Positions 42,368-51,461 of a stretch of DNA of 64,000 nt are shown piece by piece. The position numbers and the translations under genes were made by a program. The notes under the pieces were generated by a model. That model worked only from the letters and a program-made list of their open reading frames with translations, was not told the origin of the DNA and did no database searches. Numbering within the stretch: the first letter of the stretch is position 1; each line of letters opens with the position of its first letter. Source of the DNA: Mycolicibacterium moriokaense (lineage in GTDB: Bacteria > Actinomycetota > Actinomycetes > Mycobacteriales > Mycobacteriaceae); the NCBI RefSeq assembly GCF_003201655.1, contig NZ_QJJU01000020.1:1-64000 (forward strand). Reading direction: 5' to 3'.

Positions 42368-43639
42368 ATGCGTGCACCGGAGTTCCGGCTTCGGACACCA
42401 ACTCCCGGACTCCTCGGGTTGCCGTGGGACCGACCGTTGTCGGAGTGGGTAGTCCCCGACGTTCCGCTGCGCGACATCGCCGTGGGACCCAGCCGTCACC
42501 TCGTGAAGTTTGTCGAGGCCGACGATCTGCTGTGGGCGGTCAAGGACATGCCTCCGCGGGTCGCCGCCAAGGAGTACGACGTGCTGCGCAAGCTCGAAGA
42601 GATGGGCCTTCCTGCAGTACGTCCCGCCGGTCTCGTGCTCCAACCCGAGTTCGACACCGCGATCCTGGTCACCCGCTACCTCGAGGGGTCCTGGCAGTAC
42701 CGCCGCCTGTTCATGCGGCTGCCGCCGGACCAGCCGAAGCACCGTGAGCGGTTGTTGGATGCGATGGCAGGCTTGATGGTGGAACTGCATCGCCACGGCG
42801 TTTTCTGGGGTGACTGCTCGCTGGCGAACACGCTGTTCTCCCGCGACGGCCAGATCCTGCAGGCGTGGCTCGTCGACGCCGAAACCTCCGAGGTGCACCC
42901 CACGCTCAGCCGGGGGCAACGCCAGTACGATCTCGACATCCTGGTGGAGAACGTCGCCATGGGAATGGTCGATCTGGCTGAGCGGCTCGGCAAGCCAGAA
43001 GCGTTGCAAGACACGTTGATCGGCGAAGCCCAACAAGTTCAGATCCGCTACGAACTGCTGTGGGAACTGCTCCACGCCGAACCCGTCTACGGCTTCAACG
43101 ATCGCTACCGAGTCGAGGGGACCGTTCGTCGACTCAACGACCTCGGTTTCGCGGTCGAAGAAGTATCCCTGCAGCCGGTCAGCGAGGATCCGAGCCAACT
43201 CAAAATTCATGTCGCCGTTGGTGATCGGCGCTACCACGCGCAACGTCTTCGGGAACTCACCGGCTTGGACGTCGGCGAGGGGCAAGCCCGCATCCTGCTG
43301 GGCGACCTGCAAGCGTATCGGGCGCAGCTGTGCCGGGAAGCGGGCCACGACGTCGACGAGTCCACTGCCGCCCGGCTGTGGGTGATCGAGGTGGTCACAC
43401 CCACCGAGCATCTGGCGCACGCCGCACTGCGCCACTCGGGTACCGCGATTCAGGCGTACTGCGATCTACTCGAAGTGCGGTGGCTGCTCAGCGAGCAGGC
43501 CGGCCGTGACGTTGGCACCAACGTCGCACTGGCAGCACTCAGCGGTGACGTGATACCCAACGACTCCGCCGCGAAGATGGCCGTCGCCGAGGTGCCGACG
43601 GCGCCCTTCGCGGTCTTGCAGAGCGACGATGACCCCTAA
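42368..43639 (+). CDS. DUF4032 protein with kinase-like fold
   Basis: 423 residues. The N-terminal half resembles lipopolysaccharide/protein-kinase-like folds: RHLVKFVEADDLLWAVKDMP (nucleotide-loop Lys region), then HRHGVFWGDCSLANTLFSRDG and LQAWLVDAETSEVHP, comparable to the catalytic HGDxxxxN and DxE segments. The C-terminal half is DUF4032. It starts two bases after the ABC ATPase stop, so it is part of the importer operon, where it might phosphorylate a sugar or regulate transport; that is speculative. Confidence 0.8.
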   Translation: MRAPEFRLRTPTPGLLGLPWDRPLSEWVVPDVPLRDIAVGPSRHLVKFVEADDLLWAVKDMPPRVAAKEYDVLRKLEEMGLPAVRPAGLVLQPEFDTAILVTRYLEGSWQYRRLFMRLPPDQPKHRERLLDAMAGLMVELHRHGVFWGDCSLANTLFSRDGQILQAWLVDAETSEVHPTLSRGQRQYDLDILVENVAMGMVDLAERLGKPEALQDTLIGEAQQVQIRYELLWELLHAEPVYGFNDRYRVEGTVRRLNDLGFAVEEVSLQPVSEDPSQLKIHVAVGDRRYHAQRLRELTGLDVGEGQARILLGDLQAYRAQLCREAGHDVDESTAARLWVIEVVTPTEHLAHAALRHSGTAIQAYCDLLEVRWLLSEQAGRDVGTNVALAALSGDVIPNDSAAKMAVAEVPTAPFAVLQSDDDP

Positions 43640-43872
43640 CCGCCGCCCCCGACCACAGGTGCGTTGCCGGGATCAAGACCGGACGGCAGGTGTGGGCTGG
43701 CGCCCGTGCCGTCCTCGGTGAAGACCTGACCCGGCATCGGACGGCAGTTGTTGTCCGTCGGAGTCTGGTCGGCCGAACAGTAGGGCACGTGGTCCTCTGG
43801 GTCCGCAGCCGCTTGCGGCGCCGCGATCAGGGCCGCTGCCGCGACCAGGCACGCCGCGAAGACTCGCGTCAT
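43636..43872 (-). CDS. Small secreted hypothetical protein (78 aa)
   Basis: 78 residues: signal peptide MTRVFAACLVAAAALIAAP with cleavage near AAA-DPEDH, then a mature part with two cysteines (YCSADQ, NNCRPMPGQ) and a PVVGGGG end. Its stop overlaps that of the DUF4032 gene by four bases (convergent) and its start is 31 bp from ligD. No function known; such proteins are common in mycobacteria. Confidence 0.72.
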   Translation of the reverse strand: MTRVFAACLVAAAALIAAPQAAADPEDHVPYCSADQTPTDNNCRPMPGQVFTEDGTGASPHLPSGLDPGNAPVVGGGG

Positions 43873-43903
43873 AGTCCAACGCTACAGCTGGTAATACGGT
43901 GAG

Positions 43904-46171
43904 GTGGTGGATCACTACGGCCGGGTGAAGCTGACTAACCCGGACAAAGTGCTGTACCCGGCGACCGGAACCACCAAGGCCCAGGTATTCGACTACTACA
44001 TCAGCATCGCCGAGGTCATGCTGCCGCACATCGCGGGCCGCCCGGTGACCCGCAAGCGGTGGCCCAACGGCGTCGACGAGACATCGTTCTTCGAAAAGCA
44101 GCTCGCCAGCTCCGCTCCCGACTGGCTCAACCGCGCCAGCATCACGCATCGGTCGGGCACCACCACCTATCCGATCATCGACACCGTCGAGGCGCTGGCC
44201 TGGATCGCGCAGCAGGCCGCACTTGAAGTGCACGTCCCACAGTGGCGGTTCGTTGGCGAACAACTGGGGCCTGCGACCCGGTTGGTCTTCGACCTTGACC
44301 CCGGCGATGGCGTCACGATGAAGCAGCTGTGCAAGGTGGCGCAGGCCGTCAAGGAGTTGATGGATGACATCGGGCTGACGACGTATCCGCTTACCAGCGG
44401 CAGCAAGGGCCTGCATCTGTACGCCCCGCTCGAGGAGCCGGTCAGCTCGCGGGGAGCGGTGGTACTGGCCAAACGCGTTGCGCAGCAATTGGAACAGGCC
44501 ATGCCTAAGCTCGTCACGTCGACGATGACGAAGAGCCTGCGGGCGGGCAAAGTCTTCCTGGATTGGAGCCAGAACAACGGGTCGAAGACAACCATCGCGC
44601 CGTATTCGCTTCGCGGCCGCGAACATCCGACGGTCGCGGCGCCGCGCACATGGGACGAGATCGCCGATTCGAAGCTGCGGCATCTGCGCTTCGACGAGGT
44701 GCTCGACCGCGTGGTAGATATGGGCGATCTCCTTGCACCGCTTGACGAGACTGTCCCGACCGAAGACCGCCTTACGAAGTACCGCGGCATGCGCGACGCG
44801 TCGAAAACGCCGGAGCCAGTGCCAAAAAAAGCGCCAAAGGCGGGCAATAACAACCTGTTCGCCATTCAGGAGCACCACGCCCGGCGACTGCACTACGACC
44901 TGCGACTGGAACGCGACGGCGTGCTGGTGAGTTGGGCGGTGCCAAAGAATCTGCCCGACACCCCGTCCGTCAACCACTTGGCCGTGCACACCGAGGACCA
45001 TCCGCTGGAGTACCTCACCTTCGAGGCCACGATCCCGCGTGGGGAGTACGGCGCAGGCAAGATGATCGTCTGGGACACCGGAACATACGAGACCGAGAAG
45101 TTCAGGGACCATTCTCCCGACGGGCCCGAAAAGGGGGGCGAGGTCATCGTCACGCTGCACGGCAAGAAGATCGACGGCCGGTACGCGCTGATTCAGACCG
45201 ACGGTAAGAACTGGCTCGCGCACCGGATGAAGGAGCAACAGCGTCCGCAGGCAGGAGACCTCGCGCCGATGCTGGCGACCGAGGGCTCGATCGACAAGCT
45301 GAAGTCGACGCAGTGGGCGTTCGAAGGCAAGTGGGACGGCTACCGGGTACTGGTCGACGCGAATCATGGCCAGCTCAACTTGCGTTCGCGAAGCGGCCGC
45401 GACGTCACCGACGAGTATCTCCAATTCGAGTCGCTGGCAGCCGATCTCGCCGACCATCACGTGATCCTCGACGGCGAAGCGGTGGCGCTCGACGCGTCCG
45501 GCGTGCCCAGCTTCGGCGAGATGCAGAACAGGGCGCGGTCCACCCGCCTGGAGTTCTGGGCCTTCGACATCCTGCATCTCGACGGCCGATCGTTGTTGCG
45601 CGCCAAGTACTCTGACCGCCGCCGCTTGCTCGAAGCCTTGGCCGAAGCCAACGGCCTGATCGTCCCCGATCAGCTGTCCGGCGACGGACCGGAGGCCATG
45701 GAATACGCCCGTAAACATCGCTGGGAAGGTGTGGTGGCCAAGAAGCGGGACTCCACATATCAAGCAGGCAGACGGTCGTCGTCGTGGATCAAGGACAAGA
45801 TCTGGAACACTCAGGAAGCGGTGATCGGGGGATGGCGGCAAGGCGAGGGTGGCCGGTCCAGCGGTATCGGAGCGCTGATGCTCGGCATCCCCGAGGCCGG
45901 CGGCCTGCACTTCGCCGGTCGCGTCGGCACCGGGTTCACCGAGAAGGAGCTGAGCAAGCTCAAGGAGATGCTCAAGCCGCTGGAGACCGACGAGTCACCC
46001 TTCAACACACGGCTTTCCAATCTGGACGCTAAGGGTGTGACGTTCGTCAGGCCCGAGTTGGTCGGCGAGGTGCGCTATAGCGAACGGACTTCCGACGGCC
46101 GACTGCGTCAACCGAGTTGGCGAGGATTACGGCCCGACAAGACACCGTCCGAAGTGCGGTGGGAAGGCTAG
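43904..46171 (+). CDS. ligD: LigD, multifunctional NHEJ DNA ligase
   Basis: 755 residues in the mycobacterial order. Polymerase/primase domain (about 1-290; LTNPDKVLYPATGTTKAQV, VFDLDPGDG). 3'-phosphoesterase domain (about 315-430; FAIQEHHARRLHYDLRLERD). ATP-dependent ligase domain (about 455-755) with adenylation Lys476 in EGKWDGYR and an OB-fold end. Repairs double-strand breaks with Ku. GTG 43904 is followed by a second GTG, either possible. Divergent from ku at 33509 with the polyol cluster between them. Confidence 0.95.
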   Translation: MVDHYGRVKLTNPDKVLYPATGTTKAQVFDYYISIAEVMLPHIAGRPVTRKRWPNGVDETSFFEKQLASSAPDWLNRASITHRSGTTTYPIIDTVEALAWIAQQAALEVHVPQWRFVGEQLGPATRLVFDLDPGDGVTMKQLCKVAQAVKELMDDIGLTTYPLTSGSKGLHLYAPLEEPVSSRGAVVLAKRVAQQLEQAMPKLVTSTMTKSLRAGKVFLDWSQNNGSKTTIAPYSLRGREHPTVAAPRTWDEIADSKLRHLRFDEVLDRVVDMGDLLAPLDETVPTEDRLTKYRGMRDASKTPEPVPKKAPKAGNNNLFAIQEHHARRLHYDLRLERDGVLVSWAVPKNLPDTPSVNHLAVHTEDHPLEYLTFEATIPRGEYGAGKMIVWDTGTYETEKFRDHSPDGPEKGGEVIVTLHGKKIDGRYALIQTDGKNWLAHRMKEQQRPQAGDLAPMLATEGSIDKLKSTQWAFEGKWDGYRVLVDANHGQLNLRSRSGRDVTDEYLQFESLAADLADHHVILDGEAVALDASGVPSFGEMQNRARSTRLEFWAFDILHLDGRSLLRAKYSDRRRLLEALAEANGLIVPDQLSGDGPEAMEYARKHRWEGVVAKKRDSTYQAGRRSSSWIKDKIWNTQEAVIGGWRQGEGGRSSGIGALMLGIPEAGGLHFAGRVGTGFTEKELSKLKEMLKPLETDESPFNTRLSNLDAKGVTFVRPELVGEVRYSERTSDGRLRQPSWRGLRPDKTPSEVRWEG

Positions 46172-46202
46172 CCCGCGACCCGTCCGGTGTAGGGGCATAT
46201 GC

Positions 46203-46282
46203 GAAATTGCCCGCGTATCGAGCGACAACAGACCAACCCTCACTGCGCTGCGGGTGTTGTCGCTCTGTACGCGGGCAAATTC
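46203..46282. repeat. Large 28-bp-arm inverted repeat between ligD and rnhA
   Basis: Arms 46203-46230 and 46255-46282 pair at 25 of 28 positions (core TTGCCCGCGTA ... GAGCGACAACA) around a 24-base loop. Being between convergent genes it could terminate both transcripts, although no T-run follows. It may also be a dispersed palindromic element. Confidence 0.7.
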
Positions 46283-46323
46283 AGAAGTGTGTTTGCGAGT
46301 TTTCTGCGAGGACGGGAAGTAGG

Positions 46324-46779
46324 TCAGCCGGAAGCGTCGATCGCTTCTTGCATACCCCGGGTGGCCAGTTCGTCGGCCAGTTCGTTGTCGGCGACGCCCG
46401 CGTGTCCCTTCACCCAGAACCACTCGACTTGGTGCCGCGCGCAGGCCATCTGGAGCCGCTGCCAGAGGTCGACGTTTTTCACCGGCTGCTTCGCGGCGGT
46501 CTTCCATCCGTTGCGTTCCCAGCCGAGCACCCATTTGGTGATGCCGTTCCGGACGTAAGTGCTGTCGGTGTACAGGTGCACCACGACGGGTCTGGTGAGC
46601 GCTTCCAGCGCCATGATCGGCGCGGTCAACTCCATTCGGTTGTTACTCGTCTCGCCTGGCTCGCCACCGCACATCTCGCGGACGTGCTCACGCAGGCGAA
46701 GTACCGCCCCCCAGCCGCCGGGGCCGGGGTTGGGTCGGCACCCGCCGTCGGTGTGGATGACCACGACCTCCTCGCCCAT
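46324..46779 (-). CDS. rnhA: Ribonuclease HI
   Basis: 151-residue type I RNase H, degrading the RNA strand of RNA-DNA hybrids. Catalytic acidic residues are in place: Asp11 (IHTDGGCRPNPGPGGWG), Glu50 (NNRMEL), Asp72 (LYTDSTYV) and the last Asp in VADNELADELA, with the basic handle KQPVKNVDLWQRL. Converges on ligD with a large hairpin between them. Standalone gene, usual length. Confidence 0.95.
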   Translation of the reverse strand: MGEEVVVIHTDGGCRPNPGPGGWGAVLRLREHVREMCGGEPGETSNNRMELTAPIMALEALTRPVVVHLYTDSTYVRNGITKWVLGWERNGWKTAAKQPVKNVDLWQRLQMACARHQVEWFWVKGHAGVADNELADELATRGMQEAIDASG

Positions 46780-46813
46780 GCGCCGAGAATAGGCAGTGCA
46801 TCGGGCAGTCGGC

Positions 46814-47452
46814 TCAGCGACGCGCGGGCGGCGAGATCATCGCCGTCCGGACGGACATCCCGAGCTTGTGATGCAGAAGCGTGGTGATCCGGCGGCCGGG
46901 CTGCACGGCCTGCTTGACCGGTCCTGTGCGGTCGCCGAAGAACGAGGCGGTCGCGTCGATGTCCGCAACGACGTAGGTGATCCCCCAGAGAGTGGATGGA
47001 CCCTCGTTCGTTGTCTCTGGCGAACCGACGACCTCGAGTATCACCTCGCCTAGCCGGAAGAAGATCTGCCGGATCGATCGTCCGCCGAGTTCGCCGTCGC
47101 GTTCCCTGCGCGGGTCCACCCCGAGAGCGGCCAGCGATTCGGCTGTCCGACCCAGGTCAGGTGACAGCAGCACGACGTGGTCGATCGCGGTCACGCCGTT
47201 CGCGTGCGTGGCAGGCGCCGCCGTGACCGCGCGCGACCTCGCCGTCGGGACGCCGTCGAGGTCATCGAGCGAGCTGTCCGACGGCAAGCCGCTCAACGAC
47301 CACCCCACAATGCCGGTGCCGCGGTCACGCCCGACCAGTCGGATGCGAACGCCGCCGATCCGGCAGACCGCATCGGAGTCGACGCAGAACCCTGCTCGCG
47401 TCCAGGCGTCCATCGGGTCAGCGACCTCGAACTCGTCGACTGTGACGGCCAT
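46814..47452 (-). CDS. VOC (glyoxalase/dioxygenase-fold) family protein
   Basis: 212 residues. The second half contains a glyoxalase-type beta-alpha-beta unit: AIDHVVLLSPDLGRTAESLAALG and RQIFFRLGEVILEVVG, where His and Glu could bind a metal. The first half is a weaker repeat (FCVDSDAVCRIGGVRIRLVG). Reaction unknown. The 294-base gap to the kinase gene (47453-47746) shows no gene; it should hold the kinase promoter. Confidence 0.78.
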   Translation of the reverse strand: MAVTVDEFEVADPMDAWTRAGFCVDSDAVCRIGGVRIRLVGRDRGTGIVGWSLSGLPSDSSLDDLDGVPTARSRAVTAAPATHANGVTAIDHVVLLSPDLGRTAESLAALGVDPRRERDGELGGRSIRQIFFRLGEVILEVVGSPETTNEGPSTLWGITYVVADIDATASFFGDRTGPVKQAVQPGRRITTLLHHKLGMSVRTAMISPPARR

Positions 47453-47746
47453 GGGTGCGGTGTTCCCAACCTCAGGGCTATTGGTGCGGCTCAGAATACT
47501 TTGTAGTAGCGGGTTTCACGAAATGATCTCCACTGCAGGTCATTTGGCCTCCGCCAGTGGTCTGGGAGTAGGGCTTTCGTCGAAATCGACGGTTTGCATA
47601 CGTCTACTCGCACTTTTCCTGCAAAACGTGGATCTCGCGACCTGGACCGCCGATTCGGCGACGAAACGTGAATCCAGCGCCTCTGATGTCTTTGCTCGGT
47701 ACCTTTGGAGCGAAGTATCAGCATTTCACCGGAGGACGAGGGCACT

Positions 47747-50743
47747 ATGACGGGCGGAATGGCGTCTGAGCTGGCAGCCGCCGGGTTCGACGACGCCGTC
47801 GAAGTGGGCCGGGGCGGCGGTGGAGTTGTCTACCGCTGCCACCAGAAGTCTCTCGGGCGAAGCGTCGCGATCAAGGTGCTTGCGTCTGATCTCGAAGAAG
47901 ACGACCGGGAACGCTTTATGCGTGAGGGCTTCGCGATGGGAGCGCTTTCCGGCCACCCGAACATCGTCAACATCCTGCAGGTCGGAGTAACCGAAGGTCA
48001 CCGGCCGTTCATCGTGATGCCTTTCCACGCAGCGGGTTCCCTCGCGGAGCGGGTACACCGGGAGGGCCGGATCGCGTGGCCCGAGGCACTGCACATCGGA
48101 GTGAAGTTGTGCGGCGCGCTGGAAACCGCGCATCGGACAGGAACACTGCACCGCGATATCAAGCCCGCCAATGTCCTTTTCAACGATTACGGCGAACCGC
48201 AACTGAGTGACTTCGGGACTGCGCGCATCGCCGGTGGATACAAAACGGTGACTGGGTTCTTCACCGGCACCCTCTCCTACACTGCGCCCGAGGTGCTCTC
48301 CGGCAATCCGCCGACGGTCGCGGCCGACGTGTACTCCCTCGGCGCCACGTTTTTCGCGCTGATCGCCGGGAACCCGCCGCACGAGCGCAAGTCCGACGAG
48401 GATCTGATCGCGCACTACCTGCGGATCACTTCCACGCCGATTCCGGACCTGCGGCCCGCGGGAATCCCGAGCGATGTATGCGCTGCGCTCGAGAAGGCGA
48501 TGTCGCAGGAGCCGGGCGCACGACACGCGTCCGCGGCGGATTTCGGCCACGCATTGCAGTTAGCCCAGCGGCACAACGGGTTGACAGCGGATCCCATGGC
48601 GCTCACCGAGCCCGGCGGCCACCCCGAGCCGACGGGCGGCACACAAGCGTTGCCGTTGTCCGGGGTTTCGGGTCTGCCCGGCCCACCTGGAGGGGGTTCC
48701 GTCCCGCAGGGCGGGGCCACCGCGGCAACGCCCCCGCCGGACCCGCGCATGTTCGCGCACACCGCGTCGATCAGCCAATCAAACCTGCCCTGGCAAGTCC
48801 CGCCAGGCCTGCAAGGCCCGCCGTCCGGTCCCGTGCCCGCGGTGCCGCCGCCAAACGGGAATCGCAAGCGAATCCTGATCGCATCCGCGGCCGCTGCGGC
48901 GGTGGTCCTGTTGGTGATCGCTGGTGTCTTCGTTGTCAGTTCATCGCGCGAGACCCGCGGTGGCCAAGCCACCGCCCCCCCGAGTCGACCAACCGCTGAA
49001 GTGCAAGCTGATTGGCGGCCGATCGCGGATGCCCGCATTGCCCGCGATGCGGTGGCGGTCACCGAGGCCGATGGCACTATCTGGGTTTTCGGCGGCATGG
49101 GGGCGGACAACCGCGTCAGCGAAGCCCACGAGGGCTACGACCCCGCCATCGACAGCTGGAAGAGCGGCGAAGCCCTACCCGTTCCCGTGCAGCATGCGAT
49201 GGCGGTGACGTGGCAGGACACCCCGGTCGTACTCGGCGGTTGGCGCACCGATGCCGCCAATCCGAAGGTTGCAACGGATCGCGTGTGGCGGATTGTCAAC
49301 AGTCGCTGGACGGACCTGCCGCCTCTGTTGCAGCCCCGGGTGGCAGCGGCGGCTGCCGTGGTGGCCGATCGCATCATCGTCACCGGTGGCGTTGGCGCCG
49401 ACGGCAAGCTGTTGAACACCACGGAGATCTTCGACGGCACCTCCTGGAAGCTCGCCGCTCCCATCCCCACTCCACGCCAGATGTCGGGCGTGGAATCAGA
49501 CGGCAAACTGGTGTACGTCCTCGGCGGGTCGAACGGGACCTCCGACCTGGCGGCGGTCGAGGCGTATGACCCGACATCGGACACGTGGACGACCCTGCCC
49601 GAGATTCCGGGCCGACGTAGCGATCTCGGCGTGGCATTCGCCGACGGCCGACTGGTGGTGGTGGGAGGCCTATCTGCGGGCCAAGTCCTCAAGAGCGTGG
49701 TCGCATTCGATCTCGCGTCCCGTTCGTGGAATGGGTTGCCGGACTTGGCAACTGCGCGCCACGGCATGGCGGTGGCGGGAGTCGGCAAAACCGTCTACGC
49801 GATCGGCGGGTCGACCGGTGCCGGCGATGATCAAGTGACGTCGACGGCGGAAGCGCTGAAGCTGGCACCGCGGAAACCGCAACCCGCACCGGAATGGCGG
49901 TCCCTGCCCGATGCACCGACCGCGAGGTTGATGACGGCGTGGACCGTGCTCGGCGACGAGATCTGGGTCGCAGGCGGTATGCGCCACGGCGAGACGTTGC
50001 AAACGGTGCAGAGCTACAACGCGCAGACCGGAGCATGGCAGGAGCAGCCTCCGCTGCCGATTCCCTTGAATCACGCGACGGCGGCAACCTACCGCGGTGA
50101 GATGGTCGTCATCGGCGGCGCCACCGACGCCCTCGCCGACGCATCGAACAAGGTTTTCGCATTCCGCGGAGGTAAGTGGGTAGACCTGCCGCCCCTGCAA
50201 CATGCCCGCGCGGCGGCAGCAGCAGCGGTCGTCGGTGACAAGCTCGTGGTCGTCGGTGGGCAGAACGCTAAGCGGCTCGTTCCGCAGACCGAAGTTTTCG
50301 ACGGGCAGTCCTGGACGCAGGCGGCCGACCTGCCAACCCCGCGCGAACACCTCGCCGCGGTGTCCGACGGCGTCTATGTGTACACAGTGGGCGGACGGAA
50401 TCTATCCGCCGACGAGAACTCGGCGGCCTTCCAGCGGTTCGACCCGGTATCCGGAAACTGGGACAAGCTCGCGGACATGCCGACTCGTCGTGGGAGCTAC
50501 GGCGCCGCGTTCATCGATGGCCGGATCGTCGCCGTCGGTGGCGAGGAACCGACGCGCGTGCTGGCGACGGTCGAGATGTACGACATCTCCAACGGGAAGT
50601 GGTCCACGGCGGCACCGATCAACACTCCGGTTCACGGCGAGGTCGTAGCCGCAGTCGGCCAGACTGTGTACTGCATCGGGGGCGCAGACCGGCCCACACA
50701 TGAAAGTGCAGTTGCGACGGTCGAGGCCCTCGACTTCACGTAG
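47747..50743 (+). CDS. Transmembrane Ser/Thr protein kinase with twelve extracytoplasmic Kelch motifs
   Basis: 998 residues. A Hanks-type kinase domain (about 14-275) has Gly-loop VGRGGGGVVYR, Lys43, catalytic LHRDIKPANVLF (Asp137), DFG at 155-157 and an activation loop with Thr residues. A Pro-rich juxtamembrane linker (280-370) and one transmembrane helix (about 375-398) follow. The outer part (about 423-998) has twelve Kelch motifs, each with a Gly-Gly pair (FGGM, LGGW, TGGV, LGGS ...). These fall in two blocks of six that should form two beta-propellers, split near residue 712 by PRKPQPAPEW. The layout resembles PknD, whose propeller is of the NHL type. The ATG at 47747 has GGAGG/GAGGG upstream. 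Convergent, overlapping the FHA gene by 8 bp. Confidence 0.92.
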   Translation: MTGGMASELAAAGFDDAVEVGRGGGGVVYRCHQKSLGRSVAIKVLASDLEEDDRERFMREGFAMGALSGHPNIVNILQVGVTEGHRPFIVMPFHAAGSLAERVHREGRIAWPEALHIGVKLCGALETAHRTGTLHRDIKPANVLFNDYGEPQLSDFGTARIAGGYKTVTGFFTGTLSYTAPEVLSGNPPTVAADVYSLGATFFALIAGNPPHERKSDEDLIAHYLRITSTPIPDLRPAGIPSDVCAALEKAMSQEPGARHASAADFGHALQLAQRHNGLTADPMALTEPGGHPEPTGGTQALPLSGVSGLPGPPGGGSVPQGGATAATPPPDPRMFAHTASISQSNLPWQVPPGLQGPPSGPVPAVPPPNGNRKRILIASAAAAAVVLLVIAGVFVVSSSRETRGGQATAPPSRPTAEVQADWRPIADARIARDAVAVTEADGTIWVFGGMGADNRVSEAHEGYDPAIDSWKSGEALPVPVQHAMAVTWQDTPVVLGGWRTDAANPKVATDRVWRIVNSRWTDLPPLLQPRVAAAAAVVADRIIVTGGVGADGKLLNTTEIFDGTSWKLAAPIPTPRQMSGVESDGKLVYVLGGSNGTSDLAAVEAYDPTSDTWTTLPEIPGRRSDLGVAFADGRLVVVGGLSAGQVLKSVVAFDLASRSWNGLPDLATARHGMAVAGVGKTVYAIGGSTGAGDDQVTSTAEALKLAPRKPQPAPEWRSLPDAPTARLMTAWTVLGDEIWVAGGMRHGETLQTVQSYNAQTGAWQEQPPLPIPLNHATAATYRGEMVVIGGATDALADASNKVFAFRGGKWVDLPPLQHARAAAAAAVVGDKLVVVGGQNAKRLVPQTEVFDGQSWTQAADLPTPREHLAAVSDGVYVYTVGGRNLSADENSAAFQRFDPVSGNWDKLADMPTRRGSYGAAFIDGRIVAVGGEEPTRVLATVEMYDISNGKWSTAAPINTPVHGEVVAAVGQTVYCIGGADRPTHESAVATVEALDFT

Positions 50744-51353
50744 CGCCGGTGTCGCGTAGCTGGGCGATAGTGACGGCTCCGCGCCGAAGCGCCTCATTGG
50801 CAAGACGGACCCGGCGGTCTCCCTCTGTCGGGATAGCGAACTTGTCGTACATGTTTTGCAGATGCTGTTTGACGGCTGCCTCAGTAACGAACAGCTCGGT
50901 CGCCATCCGCTTTACGGATGCAGGCTCGGGAAACGGGTCGTCGGACACCAAGGGGCGGCACAGGACCACGAGCACGTCGAATTCGCGACGAGTCAGCCGC
51001 GGCGGGAGCTGGGCGGCGTCGGGAACGATCGTTGCTTCATAAGCCGGTTCGTCGGCTTGCCTCACCTCGTGGTAGACCAACCGACACTTGCCGAGCCGCA
51101 ACTCGTCCCCGGACCGCAAAACCCGTTCCGCGTCGATCTTTTCTCCGTTGACGTACGTGCCATTGCGACTACCGACGTCGCGTATCGACCAGGCAGACCC
51201 GTGGTTTTCCAAGATGGCGTGCAAGCGAGAGACGGTTGGGTCGTGCTCGAGCGACACCACATTGGTAGAGGCCTTGCCGAGGGTCACTCGTTGGCCGCTC
51301 AGTGGGATCAGCTCCCGTCCCGATGGCTTCGAGACTTCCAGGTGGGAAGACAT
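50736..51353 (-). CDS. FHA domain protein with LuxR-type DNA-binding C-terminus
   Basis: 205 residues. An FHA phosphothreonine-binding domain (about 20-95) has the signature VSRLHAILE and DVGSRNGTYVNGEKI. A C-terminal helix-turn-helix (about 125-185; LTRREFDVLVVLC ... VTEAAVKQHLQNMYDKFAI) is of LuxR/GerE character. This joins phosphopeptide recognition to DNA binding. ATG 51353 is supported by AGGAGGT. Tail-to-tail with the Kelch kinase, an obvious candidate partner whose phosphothreonine it may read. Confidence 0.88.
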   Translation of the reverse strand: MSSHLEVSKPSGRELIPLSGQRVTLGKASTNVVSLEHDPTVSRLHAILENHGSAWSIRDVGSRNGTYVNGEKIDAERVLRSGDELRLGKCRLVYHEVRQADEPAYEATIVPDAAQLPPRLTRREFDVLVVLCRPLVSDDPFPEPASVKRMATELFVTEAAVKQHLQNMYDKFAIPTEGDRRVRLANEALRRGAVTIAQLRDTGAT

Positions 51354-51461
51354 GTAGACCTCCTGTCGTGGCAATTTTGACCCAGCGGACGCCCTCAGGG
51401 CGACAGGCGTGCCGCCGCGGGTCGTCGGAGAAGTCTCGACGACCCGCGGCTCGCCCGCCCG

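Noticed and set aside
43673..45910. 745-codon open frame antisense to ligD
   Set aside because: It mirrors ligD codon by codon, has no family motifs, and arises from GC3 bias; ligD is certain.
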